A stretch of DNA of 64,000 nt from Sandaracinus sp964481145. Its GTDB lineage: Bacteria > Myxococcota_A > Polyangia > Polyangiales > Sandaracinaceae. The DNA is taken from contig CAYZTA010000007.1 of NCBI GenBank assembly GCA_964481145.1, forward strand, positions 1 through 64,000, read 5' to 3'. This document shows, piece after piece, positions 16,113 through 28,406 of the stretch. A program made the translations under genes and the position numbers. A model generated the notes under the pieces. It did not search any database. It saw nothing but the letters and a program-made list of their open reading frames with translations, and was not told the origin of the DNA. The first letter of the stretch is position 1. Each line of letters opens with the position of its first letter.

Positions 16113-17390
16113 TCAACGCCAAATCTTCGTCACCGCGTCGGCCAATGCGCGGGCTTCGACGATGTTGTCTTCGATGCTGCAATAGGTCCATCCACCGTAT
16201 CGACCGATCGAATACACGCCACGACTCTCGAGGATTCGTCGCTTCTCTGCGAGATCTCCCATCGCGGCGCGAGTCACGTGCACGTACGCAGGATCCATCA
16301 CGACGGAATGCCATGAGACGAGGCGGTGTTCGTTCACGATGCCAGCCCGCTTCAAGTCCTCGAGCGTGCGCGACTTCATCGCTGTCTCATCGACTTTCGC
16401 ATCCTTTGGGAAGCCGATCTCGACATAAAGGCTCATCCGATCGGAGCCGAAGATATTGTCGTAAAAGCCAATTCGGTAAAAGACGAACTCTCGCTGTGGA
16501 ATATAAATCCAATGGAGTGACTCAGGCCCTTTGCGGTCGAACCCAAGATTGAACACGAGCACTTTGTTCCAGCTATAAGCGCTCGCATCGAAGGCAAGCG
16601 CACTCATCTTGAGGAGCTGCGGATAGGGCGCCGAGCTCACGAGGTATTCGAACGTGATTTCACGCCCGCTGCCGTCGATACGCGATGTGTGCGCAACCTT
16701 GTTTCGTAAATCGATCGCAACGAGCCTCTCATTCAACGCGATGCGTGATCCATCGACGCCCCGCGCGAGCGCATGCACGTATTGAACCGCGCCGCCCTCG
16801 GGATAGCTGAAGGTCGAGTTGTAGGAGCGATTGTCGGGGCGCGTGAAGTTGCGAATGATCTCGTCTTCGTCGGCATGCGGGAAAAAGCGTCCCATCGCGT
16901 CCGGGTCGAGCGTCCCGAGATCGGTCGCGTAGAGTTTTTCGTTGTAGGGAACGAGGAATTTCTCCGCGATGCCGCGCCCGAACTTCGCATAGAGCATCTC
17001 TCGAAAGCTCGCAGGGTGGGCGTTCTTTTCTCGAAAATGGAGGTCGTGGAGGCACTCGAGAAATTCTTCGCGCGGCAGCTGATGAATGTTTTTTTGGAAA
17101 GGAAAATCGATCCATCCGTCTTTCCAGAGGATGCGACTGTCCTTTTCGATCGAGAGGACGCGTTGGCCTTCCATTCTCGAGACGAGATCGCGCTCGATCT
17201 CGGGATGTTTGAAATGGAAGAAATGCCCTGAATAATCCCAGACGAAACCGTCTTGCGAGATGGTTTTGCAATACCCACCAATCTCCGAATCGGTCTCGAG
17301 GACGAGGTAATCCTCGTCTTTTCCGAGCCGGTCCGCATAGGCGAGCCCCGAGATTCCAGCACCCACGATGAGATGACGTACGCGTTCCAC
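16113..17390 (-). CDS. FAD-dependent oxidoreductase, UDP-galactopyranose mutase / protoporphyrinogen oxidase-like
   Basis: Flavoprotein of 425 residues with an N-terminal dinucleotide-binding fold (HLIVGAGISGLAYADRL, then an acidic strand end at VLETDSEIGGYC) and amine-oxidase-like segments (KFLVPYNEKLYATDLGTLDP, YPEGGAVQYVHALARGV). The C-terminal FAD contact is GRYGGWTYCSIEDNIVEA. Such proteins are common in polysaccharide loci, and the divergent neighbours (GT2, NodB deacetylase) fit that. The start is the GTG at 17390: the family begins right at the glycine-rich fold, and the open frame upstream overlaps the divergent gene. A haem role is possible because hemH lies convergent to it, but the sequence is closer to the glycan-associated group. 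Confidence 0.8.
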   Translation of the reverse strand: MERVRHLIVGAGISGLAYADRLGKDEDYLVLETDSEIGGYCKTISQDGFVWDYSGHFFHFKHPEIERDLVSRMEGQRVLSIEKDSRILWKDGWIDFPFQKNIHQLPREEFLECLHDLHFREKNAHPASFREMLYAKFGRGIAEKFLVPYNEKLYATDLGTLDPDAMGRFFPHADEDEIIRNFTRPDNRSYNSTFSYPEGGAVQYVHALARGVDGSRIALNERLVAIDLRNKVAHTSRIDGSGREITFEYLVSSAPYPQLLKMSALAFDASAYSWNKVLVFNLGFDRKGPESLHWIYIPQREFVFYRIGFYDNIFGSDRMSLYVEIGFPKDAKVDETAMKSRTLEDLKRAGIVNEHRLVSWHSVVMDPAYVHVTRAAMGDLAEKRRILESRGVYSIGRYGGWTYCSIEDNIVEARALADAVTKIWR

Positions 17391-17453
17391 AGTGGCCGGA
17401 GGATAGCGCGGCTTGACGACATCGGGGGAAGGCGGGAAGTTCCGGTCGCGCAG

Positions 17454-18185
17454 ATGGCCCAAGCGTCTTCCCAAACATCCAATCCTCACGTCACGATCGT
17501 GATCCCCGTCTACAACGAGGAGCCGATCTTACAATCCGCCGTGATCGAGCTGATCGACCGCCTCGAGAAGCTCCCATGGACGTATGAGCTCGTGCTCGCC
17601 GAAAACGGCTCGCGCGATGCGACCGTCGAGCTCGCCGAGAAGCTGAGCCACCGATTCCCGCAAGTGCGCACGTTCAGCTTTGGACAGCCGAACTATGGTG
17701 GAGCGCTCAAGCGCGGCATCCTCGATGCGCGCGGAGAGTTCGTCATCTGCGATGAAATCGATCTCTGCGATACCGACTTCTACGTGCGGGCGCTCGCCCT
17801 GCTCGAGGCCGGAAAGGCCGAACTCGTGGTGGGCAGCAAAGCCATGCGCGGCGCGAGCGATGAGCGCCCCTTCGTTCGCAGACTCGGCACGCATGTCATC
17901 AACGGCATGTTGCGCGTTTCCCTCGGTTTTCGAGGGACGGATACCCACGGACTCAAGGCGTTCCGACGCGAGCCGCTGCTTCCCGTGGTTCGTTCATGTT
18001 TGGTCGACAAAGACCTCTTTGCGAGCGAGCTCGTGATCCGCGCCGAGCGCAGCCAGCTTCCGATCATCGAGATTCCCATTCGTGTGCTCGAAAAGCGCGT
18101 GCCCACGATCGGACTCTTCCGGCGCGTGCCGAACGTCATGAAAAACCTCGGCCGTCTCGTCTGGGCGATTCGTATCCAGGGCTGA
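17454..18185 (+). CDS. Family 2 glycosyltransferase (DPM/Pgf-like)
   Basis: A GT-A fold transferase of 243 residues that moves a sugar from a nucleotide donor to a lipid or surface acceptor. Seen: TIVIPVYNEEPIL, the donor-binding strand LVLAENGSRDATVE, FGQPNYGGALKRGILDA, and a metal-site region at CDEIDLCDTDFY, where family members carry DxD. The start at the ATG 17454 is preferred because upstream sequence in this frame lies inside the divergent oxidoreductase gene. It is followed within 20 bp by the deacetylase, and the two probably act on the same surface glycan. Confidence 0.88.
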   Translation: MAQASSQTSNPHVTIVIPVYNEEPILQSAVIELIDRLEKLPWTYELVLAENGSRDATVELAEKLSHRFPQVRTFSFGQPNYGGALKRGILDARGEFVICDEIDLCDTDFYVRALALLEAGKAELVVGSKAMRGASDERPFVRRLGTHVINGMLRVSLGFRGTDTHGLKAFRREPLLPVVRSCLVDKDLFASELVIRAERSQLPIIEIPIRVLEKRVPTIGLFRRVPNVMKNLGRLVWAIRIQG

Positions 18186-18204
18186 AAAGCGCCTCGGCCG
18201 AGTG

Positions 18205-19125
18205 ATGCAAAGACTCGCGGCACTCAGCGTCGACATCGACGAAATCCCGTGTTACGCGGCGATTCACGACCTCTGCGTCAAGAGAGGTTCGGAGCACGCG
18301 ATCTACGATCGCGCATTGCCTCGCTTGCGCGATCTCTTCGCGCGTGAGGGCATCGCCGCGACATTTTTCGCCATCGGCCAAGATCTCGAGCGCAAAGAAA
18401 ATCGCGAGACCATCAAGAAGCTTCATGATGAAGGTCACGAGATCGCCAATCATTCGTGGCATCACCATTACGATCTTTCGCGTCGCACGCGCTCCGTCAT
18501 CCGCGAGGAGATCGCCCAGTGTGGGCGCGCCATCGAGGGGGTGACTGGCGAAGCGCCTCGAGGATTTCGTGCTCCTGGCTACACCATCACGAACGAAATG
18601 TTCGAGGTGCTCGAAGAGCTCGGGTACCGATACGACTCGAGCGTCTTCCCGTGTCCCGCTTATTTCGGTGCGAAGTCACTTGCCATCGCTGCGATCTCGG
18701 CACGTGGCCGAAAGAGCCGCAGCGTCGTCGACGACCCTAGGGTGCTGACCGCGCCTGGCGATCCATACCGACGAGGCAGTCCTTATTGGACGCGAGCCTC
18801 CGGGCTCCTCGAGCTGCCGATCGGCGTCACGCGCGATCTCACCGCGCGGCTCCCCTACATCGGCACGAGCGTGGTGCTGAGCGGAGTGCTCGGCGCGCGA
18901 ATGCTGACCGACATGATCGCAGGTCGCCCGCTCGTGAATCTCGAGCTCCACGGCATCGATCTCGCGGATGCCGACGAAGACGGACTCGACTGGCTGCGTC
19001 CCTATCAACCCGACCTGCGTCGCACCGCAAGACAGAAGGAAGAAGCGCTCACGAGCGCAATCTCGACGTTGAGGTCGCGCGGCTATGAATTCGTCACGCT
19101 CGCCGAAGCAGCTCGACGTTCGTGA
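18205..19125 (+). CDS. NodB-type polysaccharide deacetylase
   Basis: A carbohydrate esterase family 4 enzyme of 306 residues. Motifs: the metal-binding Asp in ALSVDIDEIP, the His pair in EIANHSWHHHYDLS, the RAPGYTIT segment (motif 3), and LVNLELHGIDL near the end. It removes acetyl groups from N-acetylated sugars. No signal peptide is visible, so it may act in the cytoplasm on a lipid-linked or nucleotide-linked precursor, like other deacetylases beside GT2 genes. A GTG directly precedes the ATG (18202), so the start may shift by one codon. Confidence 0.87.
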   Translation: MQRLAALSVDIDEIPCYAAIHDLCVKRGSEHAIYDRALPRLRDLFAREGIAATFFAIGQDLERKENRETIKKLHDEGHEIANHSWHHHYDLSRRTRSVIREEIAQCGRAIEGVTGEAPRGFRAPGYTITNEMFEVLEELGYRYDSSVFPCPAYFGAKSLAIAAISARGRKSRSVVDDPRVLTAPGDPYRRGSPYWTRASGLLELPIGVTRDLTARLPYIGTSVVLSGVLGARMLTDMIAGRPLVNLELHGIDLADADEDGLDWLRPYQPDLRRTARQKEEALTSAISTLRSRGYEFVTLAEAARRS

Positions 19126-19139
19126 TTCCTTCCGCGAGC

Positions 19140-19427
19140 TCACCGTGGCTTGCGGTTCTTGTCGACGATCGCGATGATGATGATCGTGAACGAGATAAGT
19201 CGTAACAAATAGAACAGCTCGCGTGATTCGTATTCCGACGGAACGAAAGGCATCGCGGCCCAGTTCACCGCGAGGATGGCGAAGGCCGCCGAGAACATCG
19301 CGAAGAGGCGATCGCGGCTCTGTCGAAAGAAGCGCAGGAAGAACAGCGACGCGACGAGAGAACCCATCGTGAGCGCTCCATGAAGAAGATCGCGGGCATG
19401 ATCCATCCACGTCATGTGCCGTCCCAT
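19140..19427 (-). CDS. Small three-helix membrane protein (DUF5985-like)
   Basis: A 95-residue inner-membrane protein with three hydrophobic helices (LHGALTMGSLVASLFFLRF, FAMFSAAFAILAVNWAAM, LFYLLRLISFTIIIIAIVD) separated by short charged loops. It resembles the uncharacterised DUF5985 group, but I cannot confirm this without a search. Its start overlaps the end of the next small membrane gene by 16 bp, and both follow the winged-helix gene, so they form one operon of three small genes. The function is unknown. Confidence 0.65.
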   Translation of the reverse strand: MGRHMTWMDHARDLLHGALTMGSLVASLFFLRFFRQSRDRLFAMFSAAFAILAVNWAAMPFVPSEYESRELFYLLRLISFTIIIIAIVDKNRKPR

Positions 19428-19705
19428 ATGAGGCCGTAGACGAGGGCTCCGACACCCGCGGCTGCGACGGCAGCTCTCACCACCGCGATATCAATCCCAA
19501 AGATCCAAATCGTGACATCCGGGAAGATCGCTAGATCAATCATCAAAAGAATGTTGTTGAGGGCCAGCCCCACGAAGCAAATGCTGCTCCAGAGAAGCAA
19601 TCGCATTCTCGTCATTCGATAGCCACGTACCAAAAGAACGGCGCACGCGACGCTCGCCACCGCGCAGAGGACGTACACAGCGAACGGAAAGAGCGACAGC
19701 ATCAC
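19412..19705 (-). CDS. Small three-helix membrane protein, paralogous in layout to its neighbour
   Basis: A 97-residue protein with three hydrophobic segments (FAVYVLCAVASVACAVLLV, LLLWSSICFVGLALNNILLM, AAVAAAGVGALVYGLI) and an Arg-rich loop after the first helix (RGYRMTRMR), where the neighbour has FRQSRDR. The shared layout suggests two subunits of one membrane complex. Its start overlaps the winged-helix gene by 4 bp. Probably a DUF5985-type protein; no function is known to me. Confidence 0.65.
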   Translation of the reverse strand: MMLSLFPFAVYVLCAVASVACAVLLVRGYRMTRMRLLLWSSICFVGLALNNILLMIDLAIFPDVTIWIFGIDIAVVRAAVAAAGVGALVYGLIWDGT

Positions 19706-20085
19706 TTCTCCCTCCTCAGCTTGAACGCCTCCGCGAACGTTCGAATGACATCGTTCGGTTTCGAGAAGATGAGCTCAATCACGGTCACTCGACGCTCTGG
19801 ATAAATACGAGAGAGTCCCTCGACGCTCGCTTCGAGCACCTCGGTCGTTGGCGCGAAGCGATAGTGTTCCTTTTCACCTACGAGCAATCCACGACGCTCG
19901 AGATCAGCCAACCAATTCCCTGCCGAAAGCGCAGATGTCCGCAACTCCATCGCGACTTGGGCTGCAGTCCACTCTCGATGTCGTTCCGCTCTGAGCAAAA
20001 GAAGGGTCTCCATCTGCTCGACCGACACGATGTGATCGAGGATGAAACAGCGCACGTCATCGGGAATCGAGTCGAACGTAGCCAC
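19702..20085 (-). CDS. Winged-helix transcriptional regulator-like protein
   Basis: A 127-residue protein with a central MarR- or ArsR-like winged helix (VSVEQMETLLLLRAERHREW, then TAAQVAMELRTSALSAGNWL, then DLERRGLLVGEKEHYRFAPT as the wing). The C-terminal helices (VIELIFSKPNDVIRTFAEAF) could dimerise. It is the first gene of the three-gene unit with two small membrane proteins, and it is divergent from the HAMP-array kinase across about 140 bp, so it may control either. No metal or ligand motif is visible. Confidence 0.65.
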   Translation of the reverse strand: MATFDSIPDDVRCFILDHIVSVEQMETLLLLRAERHREWTAAQVAMELRTSALSAGNWLADLERRGLLVGEKEHYRFAPTTEVLEASVEGLSRIYPERRVTVIELIFSKPNDVIRTFAEAFKLRREK

Positions 20086-20228
20086 TGTGGCGGAGAAGTC
20101 CGTGGTTCGTGATGGACATCAGCCCATAATCGCCATTTCGCCGCACTTTCGCCGACTGCAACCTCGCGGTATCACGATGATTGTATTTCCCCGATTCGGG
20201 ACCCATACGTCTCTTGCCGAGGAGACGT

Positions 20229-22700
<2,472 letters not shown>

Positions 22701-24571
22701 ACCACGCACAAGAACCAGGAGCAAGACTGGCTCAAGACGAACCTGGCGCGCTTTTCAGGGATGATGCAAGGCCAACGCAACATCGTCTCGGTTGCCCAAC
22801 TCGTGATGAGCGAGCTGACCCCGCTGGTCGATGCCCAGCACGGGGCCTTCTACTTGATGGAGGAAGACGAAGAGGCACGCGAACCGGTTCTGGGCCTCGT
22901 GGCCAGTTATGGATTCGGAGGGCGCAAGAGCCTCTCGAACCGATACCGCCTCCGCGAGAGCCTGATCGGCCAGTGCGCGTTCGAAAAGAAGCGCCTGCTC
23001 ATCGGCGACGTGCCCGATGATTTCATCTACATCGCCACCGGAATGGGCGAGGCACACCCGCGCAGCGTGGTGGTCCTGCCCGTGCTCTTCGAGGGGAAAC
23101 CCAAGGCGGTGATCGAGCTCGCTTCGTTCAAACCTTTCAACGCGAACCACATCGCGTTCCTCGATCAGCTCATGGACTCGATCGGGGTGATCCTCAATAT
23201 GATCAGCTCGAGCATGCGCACCGAAGAACTTCTTCGGCAGCTCAAGAAATCGAACGCGGAGCTCGGCGCACAAGCCGCGGAGCTCAACGAGAAGGCGAAG
23301 TTGCTGGGGATCAAAAAGAGCGAAGTCGAGCTCGCCAGCCGAAGCCTCGAGGAGAAGGCCGAGCAACTCCAACTCATCTCCAAATACAAATCCGAATTCC
23401 TCGCGAACATGTCGCATGAGTTGCGAACTCCGCTCAACAGTTTGCTCATACTCTCCAAAATGCTCGCCGAAAATGCCGATGGAAACCTCACCCCGGAGCA
23501 AGTGAAGTTCGCGGAAACGGTCTATACGTCGGGCAGCGATTTGCTCTCGCTCATCAATGAGATCCTCGATCTATCGAAGGTCGAGGCCGGACGAATGCCC
23601 ATCGATCCGCGAAGTGCTCGTCTTGTCGACGTGCGCGATTACCTCGAACAGACGTTTCGCCATGTCGCGGAGTTGAAATCTCTCAAGTTCAATATCGAAG
23701 TCGACGAGCATCTTCCCGAACACGTCTTCACCGACGTGACGCGACTCCAACAGATCCTGAAAAACCTGCTCTCCAACGCGTTCAAGTTCACGGCTCAGGG
23801 CGGAGTGACGCTGCGGATCGCGCGGGCGCCCCGAGAGCGGGGCGAAGGCATGATCAGCTTCTCTGTGACCGACACTGGCATCGGCATCGCCGCCGACAAG
23901 CACAAGCTGATCTTCGAAGCATTCCAGCAGGCGGATGGCACGACGAGCCGCAAGTACGGCGGGACGGGGCTCGGATTGACGATCAGCCGAGAAATCGCGC
24001 AGCTGCTCGGGGGCTCTATCGATGTGACCAGCAAGTTCGGCGAAGGAAGCACCTTCACGCTGTATCTACCGGCCATCTACACGGGGGCCGAGATCCGCGA
24101 TGGTGAACCCTACGAGGCTTCGATGGAGAGCTCCCGATCCATCCAAACGATGTCGGAGCCGATCCACTTCGACGGCGCAAAAATCCTCCTCGTCGATGAC
24201 GATGCCCGAAACCTCTTTGCCCTTCGCACCTTGCTCGAGGCACGTCAGGCCAGCGTGCTCCATGCGGACAACGGAAAGTTCGCGCTCGAGCTTCTCGCAC
24301 GTCACCCGGACATCGACCTCGTGCTGATGGACACGATGATGCCCGAAATGGATGGCCTCTCTGCGATTCAAGAGATTCGCAAAAACCCGCAGTTCCAATC
24401 TCTGCCGATCGTGTCGCTCACCGCGAAAGCCATGAAGGGAGATCGAGAACAAGCGATCGAAGCGGGGGCGACCGATTACATCAGCAAGCCGGTCAACCCC
24501 GATGCTCTCGTCACAGTGGTGGGCCGTTGGATTCGAAAGCGTGTCGAACACGCGGAGGATATCGTGGTGTG

Positions 24572-27127
24572 ATGGCCAGCCGTGACGCCGAAGGAAGAGA
24601 TGAGGCGCTCGCACCCATCCAGCCGAGCGTGTTGGTCGTCGACGACAAGCCGGCGAACCTCCTTGCGCTCTCGGCGGTCCTCAGGCCGCTCGGTGTACGC
24701 ATCGTCGAAGCGCGTTCGGGCCGTGAGGCGCTCGAGCGCTTCTCGAGCGAGCCGTTTGCCGTCGTGCTGCTCGACGCCCAGATGCCCGAGATGGACGGCT
24801 TCGAAGTCGCTCGACGAATCCGTGCTTCGCAACGCGACCCCGATGTGCCCATCATTTTCCTCACCGCCGTATATCGCGAAGAGAGCTATGCCCGTCGTGG
24901 GTACGCAAGCAGAGCGGCCGACTACATCACCAAGCCCTTCGACCCGACCATCCTCAGAGCACGTGTCGGGGCCTTCGTCGATCTCTTCCGGCAACGAGAC
25001 GCCGTGCGCAGAACGCAGCTCGCGCTCCGAACCGAAGAACGCGATGAAGCCGTGCGGCGATTGGTTGCCTTCGAACGGATCGCAACCGCGGCGCTCCGAG
25101 GCGGCGACCTCGATGCGTTCCTGCGTGAGTTACTCGACACCTTCGCCGAGGTCACTCGAGCGGTCGACTCCGCGGCGATCTTGTTGCGCTCATCCACCGC
25201 GAACGGTCCTGATGTGCTTCGCCTTCGCGTGGCGATAGGGAAGCTCGCAATGCGCGAGTTATCGCATGCCACAGAGCGCGTGGGTGAAGGTTTCGCAGGA
25301 CGGATCGCGGCGACTCTCAAACCATGGGAGATCGACGATGCCTCGAGCTCGAATGTCGTGGTGAGCCCGCTATTGCAAGGGACCCATGTCTCCACGATCT
25401 TCGGTGTTCCTCTGGCGAGCGGCGGCGATGCGCGCGGCGTCGCGTTCGTGGCCTCGAGCCGTCCCCAAGCATTCGCCGAGCGCGACAAGCGTCTATTCCG
25501 CACGCTCGCCGAGCGCGCATCGTGGGCAGTCGGGAAGTATGAAGAGCGCTCGCGCTTGCGGGATGTGCTCGATATTTCTCCAGCGCTCATCGCGACCACA
25601 CGCGGCCCCGAGCACGTATGTGAATTCACGAATCGCGCGTTCCATGACTTTTTCGAAAAGGCCCCAGGGATAGGAGCCCGCATCGCGAGTCTGGGTATGG
25701 GTGACCTGGCCGTCGAGGTGCTCGACCGCGCCTACCGCACGGGCGAAGCGACCAACGCGCGTGAAGTACCGCTGACCGTCGACTGGCATCACGGGATCCC
25801 ACATGAGACGCGATATTTGGACATTTATGTCCAGCGCCTCCGAACTCCTTTGGTCTCCAGAGACGACTTGCTGGTGTTCGCGATCGATGTGAGTGCGAAG
25901 GTACAAGCGCGTCAGGAGATCGAACGTCATCAGATCGAGCGCATACGTCTTTTGGAGAGCGAACGCGCCGCGCGCACCGAAGCCGAAATGGCGAACCGAG
26001 CGAAGGACGAATTTCTCGCGACCGTCTCGCACGAGCTGCGCACTCCGCTCAACGCGGTCATCGGCTGGACCGCGCTCGCGCGCGCGTCAGCAACTCCCGA
26101 AGTCGAACACGCCCTCGCGATCATCGATCGCAACGCCCGATCGCAAGCCCGGATCATCGAAGACATGCTCGACATCTCTCGGGTCATCAGCGGCCAGCTC
26201 CGCCTCGAGCCCCGTGCGATCCGTGTGAGCGACACCGTTGCCGCGGCGCTCGAATCGGCGCGGCCTGCGGCAGAAGCGAAAGGAGTCGTGCTCGAGGCGA
26301 GCATCGAGGATTGCGGTGTGATCGTCGCAGATCCCGAACGGCTCCAGCAAATCGTGTGGAATTTGCTCTCGAACGCGATCAAGTTCACTCCGCGCGCAGG
26401 TCGAGTGATGATGCGTTTGATGCGCACAGGCGAAAGAGCGACGATCGAGGTCACCGACACTGGACGTGGAATCGAGCCCGAGTTTCTGCCGCAGGTCTTC
26501 GAGGCGTTTCGCCAGGCGGATGGATCGGCGACGCGAGGGCAAGGTGGACTCGGGCTCGGATTGGCCATCGTGAAGCAACTCGTGACGGCGCACGGCGGGA
26601 CCATTCGCGCGGAGAGCGAAGGGTTGGGGCATGGCTCGACGTTCACCATCGAGCTCCCTGCATCTTCCTTTCAAACTGGAATTGATCTCGCGCGCGAAGT
26701 CGATGGCGGCGCAGCGAGCACCGAACATCTGCGCGTCGACGGGCTCGACGTGCTCGTCGTGGATGACGAGATCGACGCACGCGCTCTCTTTGCCAAGGTG
26801 CTCAGTGCGCGAGGGGCGAAAGTGCGCACGGCGTCCAGCATGTCCGAGGCTCTGGCCATGATCGACGCGGGGGCTCCGGACGTGCTCGTGAGCGACATCG
26901 CGATGCCCGACGGGGACGGCTACATGTTGATTCGTGCAGTCCGTGGGCGCCCTGTGTCACGCGGTGGCAAGACACCGGCGATCGCAGTCACTGCCTATGC
27001 GCGCCGCGAAGACATCGAGCGGGCCTTCGCGGCAGGTTTCCAGCAACACGTAGAGAAACCCGTCGAGCTCGGAAAGCTCATTTCGCTCGTGGCGAACCTG
27101 GGCGGACGAACGTTCGGCGGCGCTTGA
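24572..27127 (+). CDS. Hybrid histidine kinase, REC-GAF-PAS-HisKA-HATPase-REC
   Basis: A cytoplasmic 851-residue two-component hybrid kinase. Order: receiver with Asp68 (VVLLDAQMPEMDG) and Lys in YITKPFDP, a GAF-like domain (about 165-320), a PAS-like domain (about 330-455), a coiled coil, HisKA with TVSHELRTPLNAVIGW, HATPase (NLLSNAIKFT, DTGRGIEPE, GLGLGLAIVKQL), and a C-terminal receiver (DVLVVDDEIDARALF, LVSDIAMPDGDGY, HVEKPVEL). The ATG overlaps the previous stop by one base, so the two kinases are co-translated. Two receivers and no output domain suggest a phosphorelay hub, perhaps receiving phosphate from the HAMP-array kinase (inferred). Confidence 0.92.
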   Translation: MASRDAEGRDEALAPIQPSVLVVDDKPANLLALSAVLRPLGVRIVEARSGREALERFSSEPFAVVLLDAQMPEMDGFEVARRIRASQRDPDVPIIFLTAVYREESYARRGYASRAADYITKPFDPTILRARVGAFVDLFRQRDAVRRTQLALRTEERDEAVRRLVAFERIATAALRGGDLDAFLRELLDTFAEVTRAVDSAAILLRSSTANGPDVLRLRVAIGKLAMRELSHATERVGEGFAGRIAATLKPWEIDDASSSNVVVSPLLQGTHVSTIFGVPLASGGDARGVAFVASSRPQAFAERDKRLFRTLAERASWAVGKYEERSRLRDVLDISPALIATTRGPEHVCEFTNRAFHDFFEKAPGIGARIASLGMGDLAVEVLDRAYRTGEATNAREVPLTVDWHHGIPHETRYLDIYVQRLRTPLVSRDDLLVFAIDVSAKVQARQEIERHQIERIRLLESERAARTEAEMANRAKDEFLATVSHELRTPLNAVIGWTALARASATPEVEHALAIIDRNARSQARIIEDMLDISRVISGQLRLEPRAIRVSDTVAAALESARPAAEAKGVVLEASIEDCGVIVADPERLQQIVWNLLSNAIKFTPRAGRVMMRLMRTGERATIEVTDTGRGIEPEFLPQVFEAFRQADGSATRGQGGLGLGLAIVKQLVTAHGGTIRAESEGLGHGSTFTIELPASSFQTGIDLAREVDGGAASTEHLRVDGLDVLVVDDEIDARALFAKVLSARGAKVRTASSMSEALAMIDAGAPDVLVSDIAMPDGDGYMLIRAVRGRPVSRGGKTPAIAVTAYARREDIERAFAAGFQQHVEKPVELGKLISLVANLGGRTFGGA

Positions 27128-27194
27128 ATCGCTCGGGAGAGATTCGGTGACCACGATATTGACTCACGCGTGGCTTGCACCACCCTAGGGCCGC

Positions 27195-28406
27195 TTGTCC
27201 CTCTTTCACACGCTCCGCGCACGCATCCCGGATCGCGATCTCTGGGCCTTGTACCTGTCGACATGGGTGCTCGCGACGGCCTATGGACTTGCACTCGCGA
27301 CAACACCTCTCGTGCTGATCGAACGCCATTTCGAAGATGGCGAGATCGGCATCGCGGCGTCGTGGTTCGGCGCAGGCATCGCGTCGTTCGCCCTGCCTTC
27401 GGGAGTGCTCGTCAGACGCTTCGGTGCGCGCAACACGCTTGCCGTTTGCATCGTCGGCTACGCGATTTCGATCATGCTCTTTCCGTTCTTGCCCGAGCTC
27501 TGGCAGATCGGCGTCGATCGTTATTTCGATGGCGCATTCTCGGTGGGTGCATGGATAAGCTGCGAAACGCTCCTCCTCTTACGTGCCTCGAAGGAGCACC
27601 GCGCGTTTGCGACGAGCCTTTACGCGATTGCGACCGGGCTCGGCTATTTCGTAGGTGGAGGAATCTGTTGGGCGCTCGTTCGTGTGTTGACGCTCGGTGA
27701 CATCTTCCTGCTCGCCGGCTGCGTTGCCATCATCGCAAGCGGGGTGGTTCTGCTCCTCATTCGTCCCGAATCATCACGAAGCCACAGCGAAGAACCTGCG
27801 AAGGAGCGCGCGAGCTTACGGGCATGGCTCGATCTCGGTTGGCGCATCAAGACCTCGAGCTTCGCGACGTTCTGCACCGGCTTCTTTCAATCTTCGGTCG
27901 TCATTTTTCTCCCGGCCTATCTCCATTACGAGAAAGGAATTCCCGAAAACGATACGACCCTCGTCACAGCAGTCTCAGCCGGCGGCATGCTCCTCATTTC
28001 GAATCTCGCCGGACGAAGTGGCGATCGACGAGGTCACCTCTTCGTTTTGCGTATCCTCGCGATGATCGGCGCTTCCGTGCTTCTCTCGTTCACATGGCTC
28101 ACGAGCTTTCCCGTCATGCTCGCTGCCGTGTTCGTCGGAGGAGGATGCCTCGCATCCATTCCTCCGCTCAGCCTCGCGCTTCAGGGCGCGATTGCGAACC
28201 CTGACGAATACGAGCGCTCGAACTCCATCTTCAACATATTCTTTGCGACCGGCTTGTTGATAGGCCCCTTCCTCACCGGCCATGTTTCAGAGACGACCGG
28301 ACGGGCCTCGATCATCGATGTCTTCGCTTCGCTATGGATTGCGATGATCGTGCTGAGCCTGATTTTCCGAAAAGACGATCCCTTCAAGAACGACAGAAAT
28401 CCCTGA
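27195..28406 (+). CDS. Major facilitator superfamily transporter
   Basis: A 403-residue membrane carrier with about twelve hydrophobic helices and the MFS loop between helices 2 and 3 (GVLVRRFGARNTLAV, a variant of GxxxDRxGRR). The second-half equivalent is LAGRSGDRRGHLFVLRILAM. It resembles YcaD-type or drug exporters, but the substrate cannot be predicted. The start appears to be TTG at 27195; no in-frame ATG occurs in the first 80 residues. It lies 67 bp after the second kinase on the same strand, and its 3' end overlaps the convergent peptidase gene by 23 bp. Confidence 0.85.
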   Translation: MSLFHTLRARIPDRDLWALYLSTWVLATAYGLALATTPLVLIERHFEDGEIGIAASWFGAGIASFALPSGVLVRRFGARNTLAVCIVGYAISIMLFPFLPELWQIGVDRYFDGAFSVGAWISCETLLLLRASKEHRAFATSLYAIATGLGYFVGGGICWALVRVLTLGDIFLLAGCVAIIASGVVLLLIRPESSRSHSEEPAKERASLRAWLDLGWRIKTSSFATFCTGFFQSSVVIFLPAYLHYEKGIPENDTTLVTAVSAGGMLLISNLAGRSGDRRGHLFVLRILAMIGASVLLSFTWLTSFPVMLAAVFVGGGCLASIPPLSLALQGAIANPDEYERSNSIFNIFFATGLLIGPFLTGHVSETTGRASIIDVFASLWIAMIVLSLIFRKDDPFKNDRNP

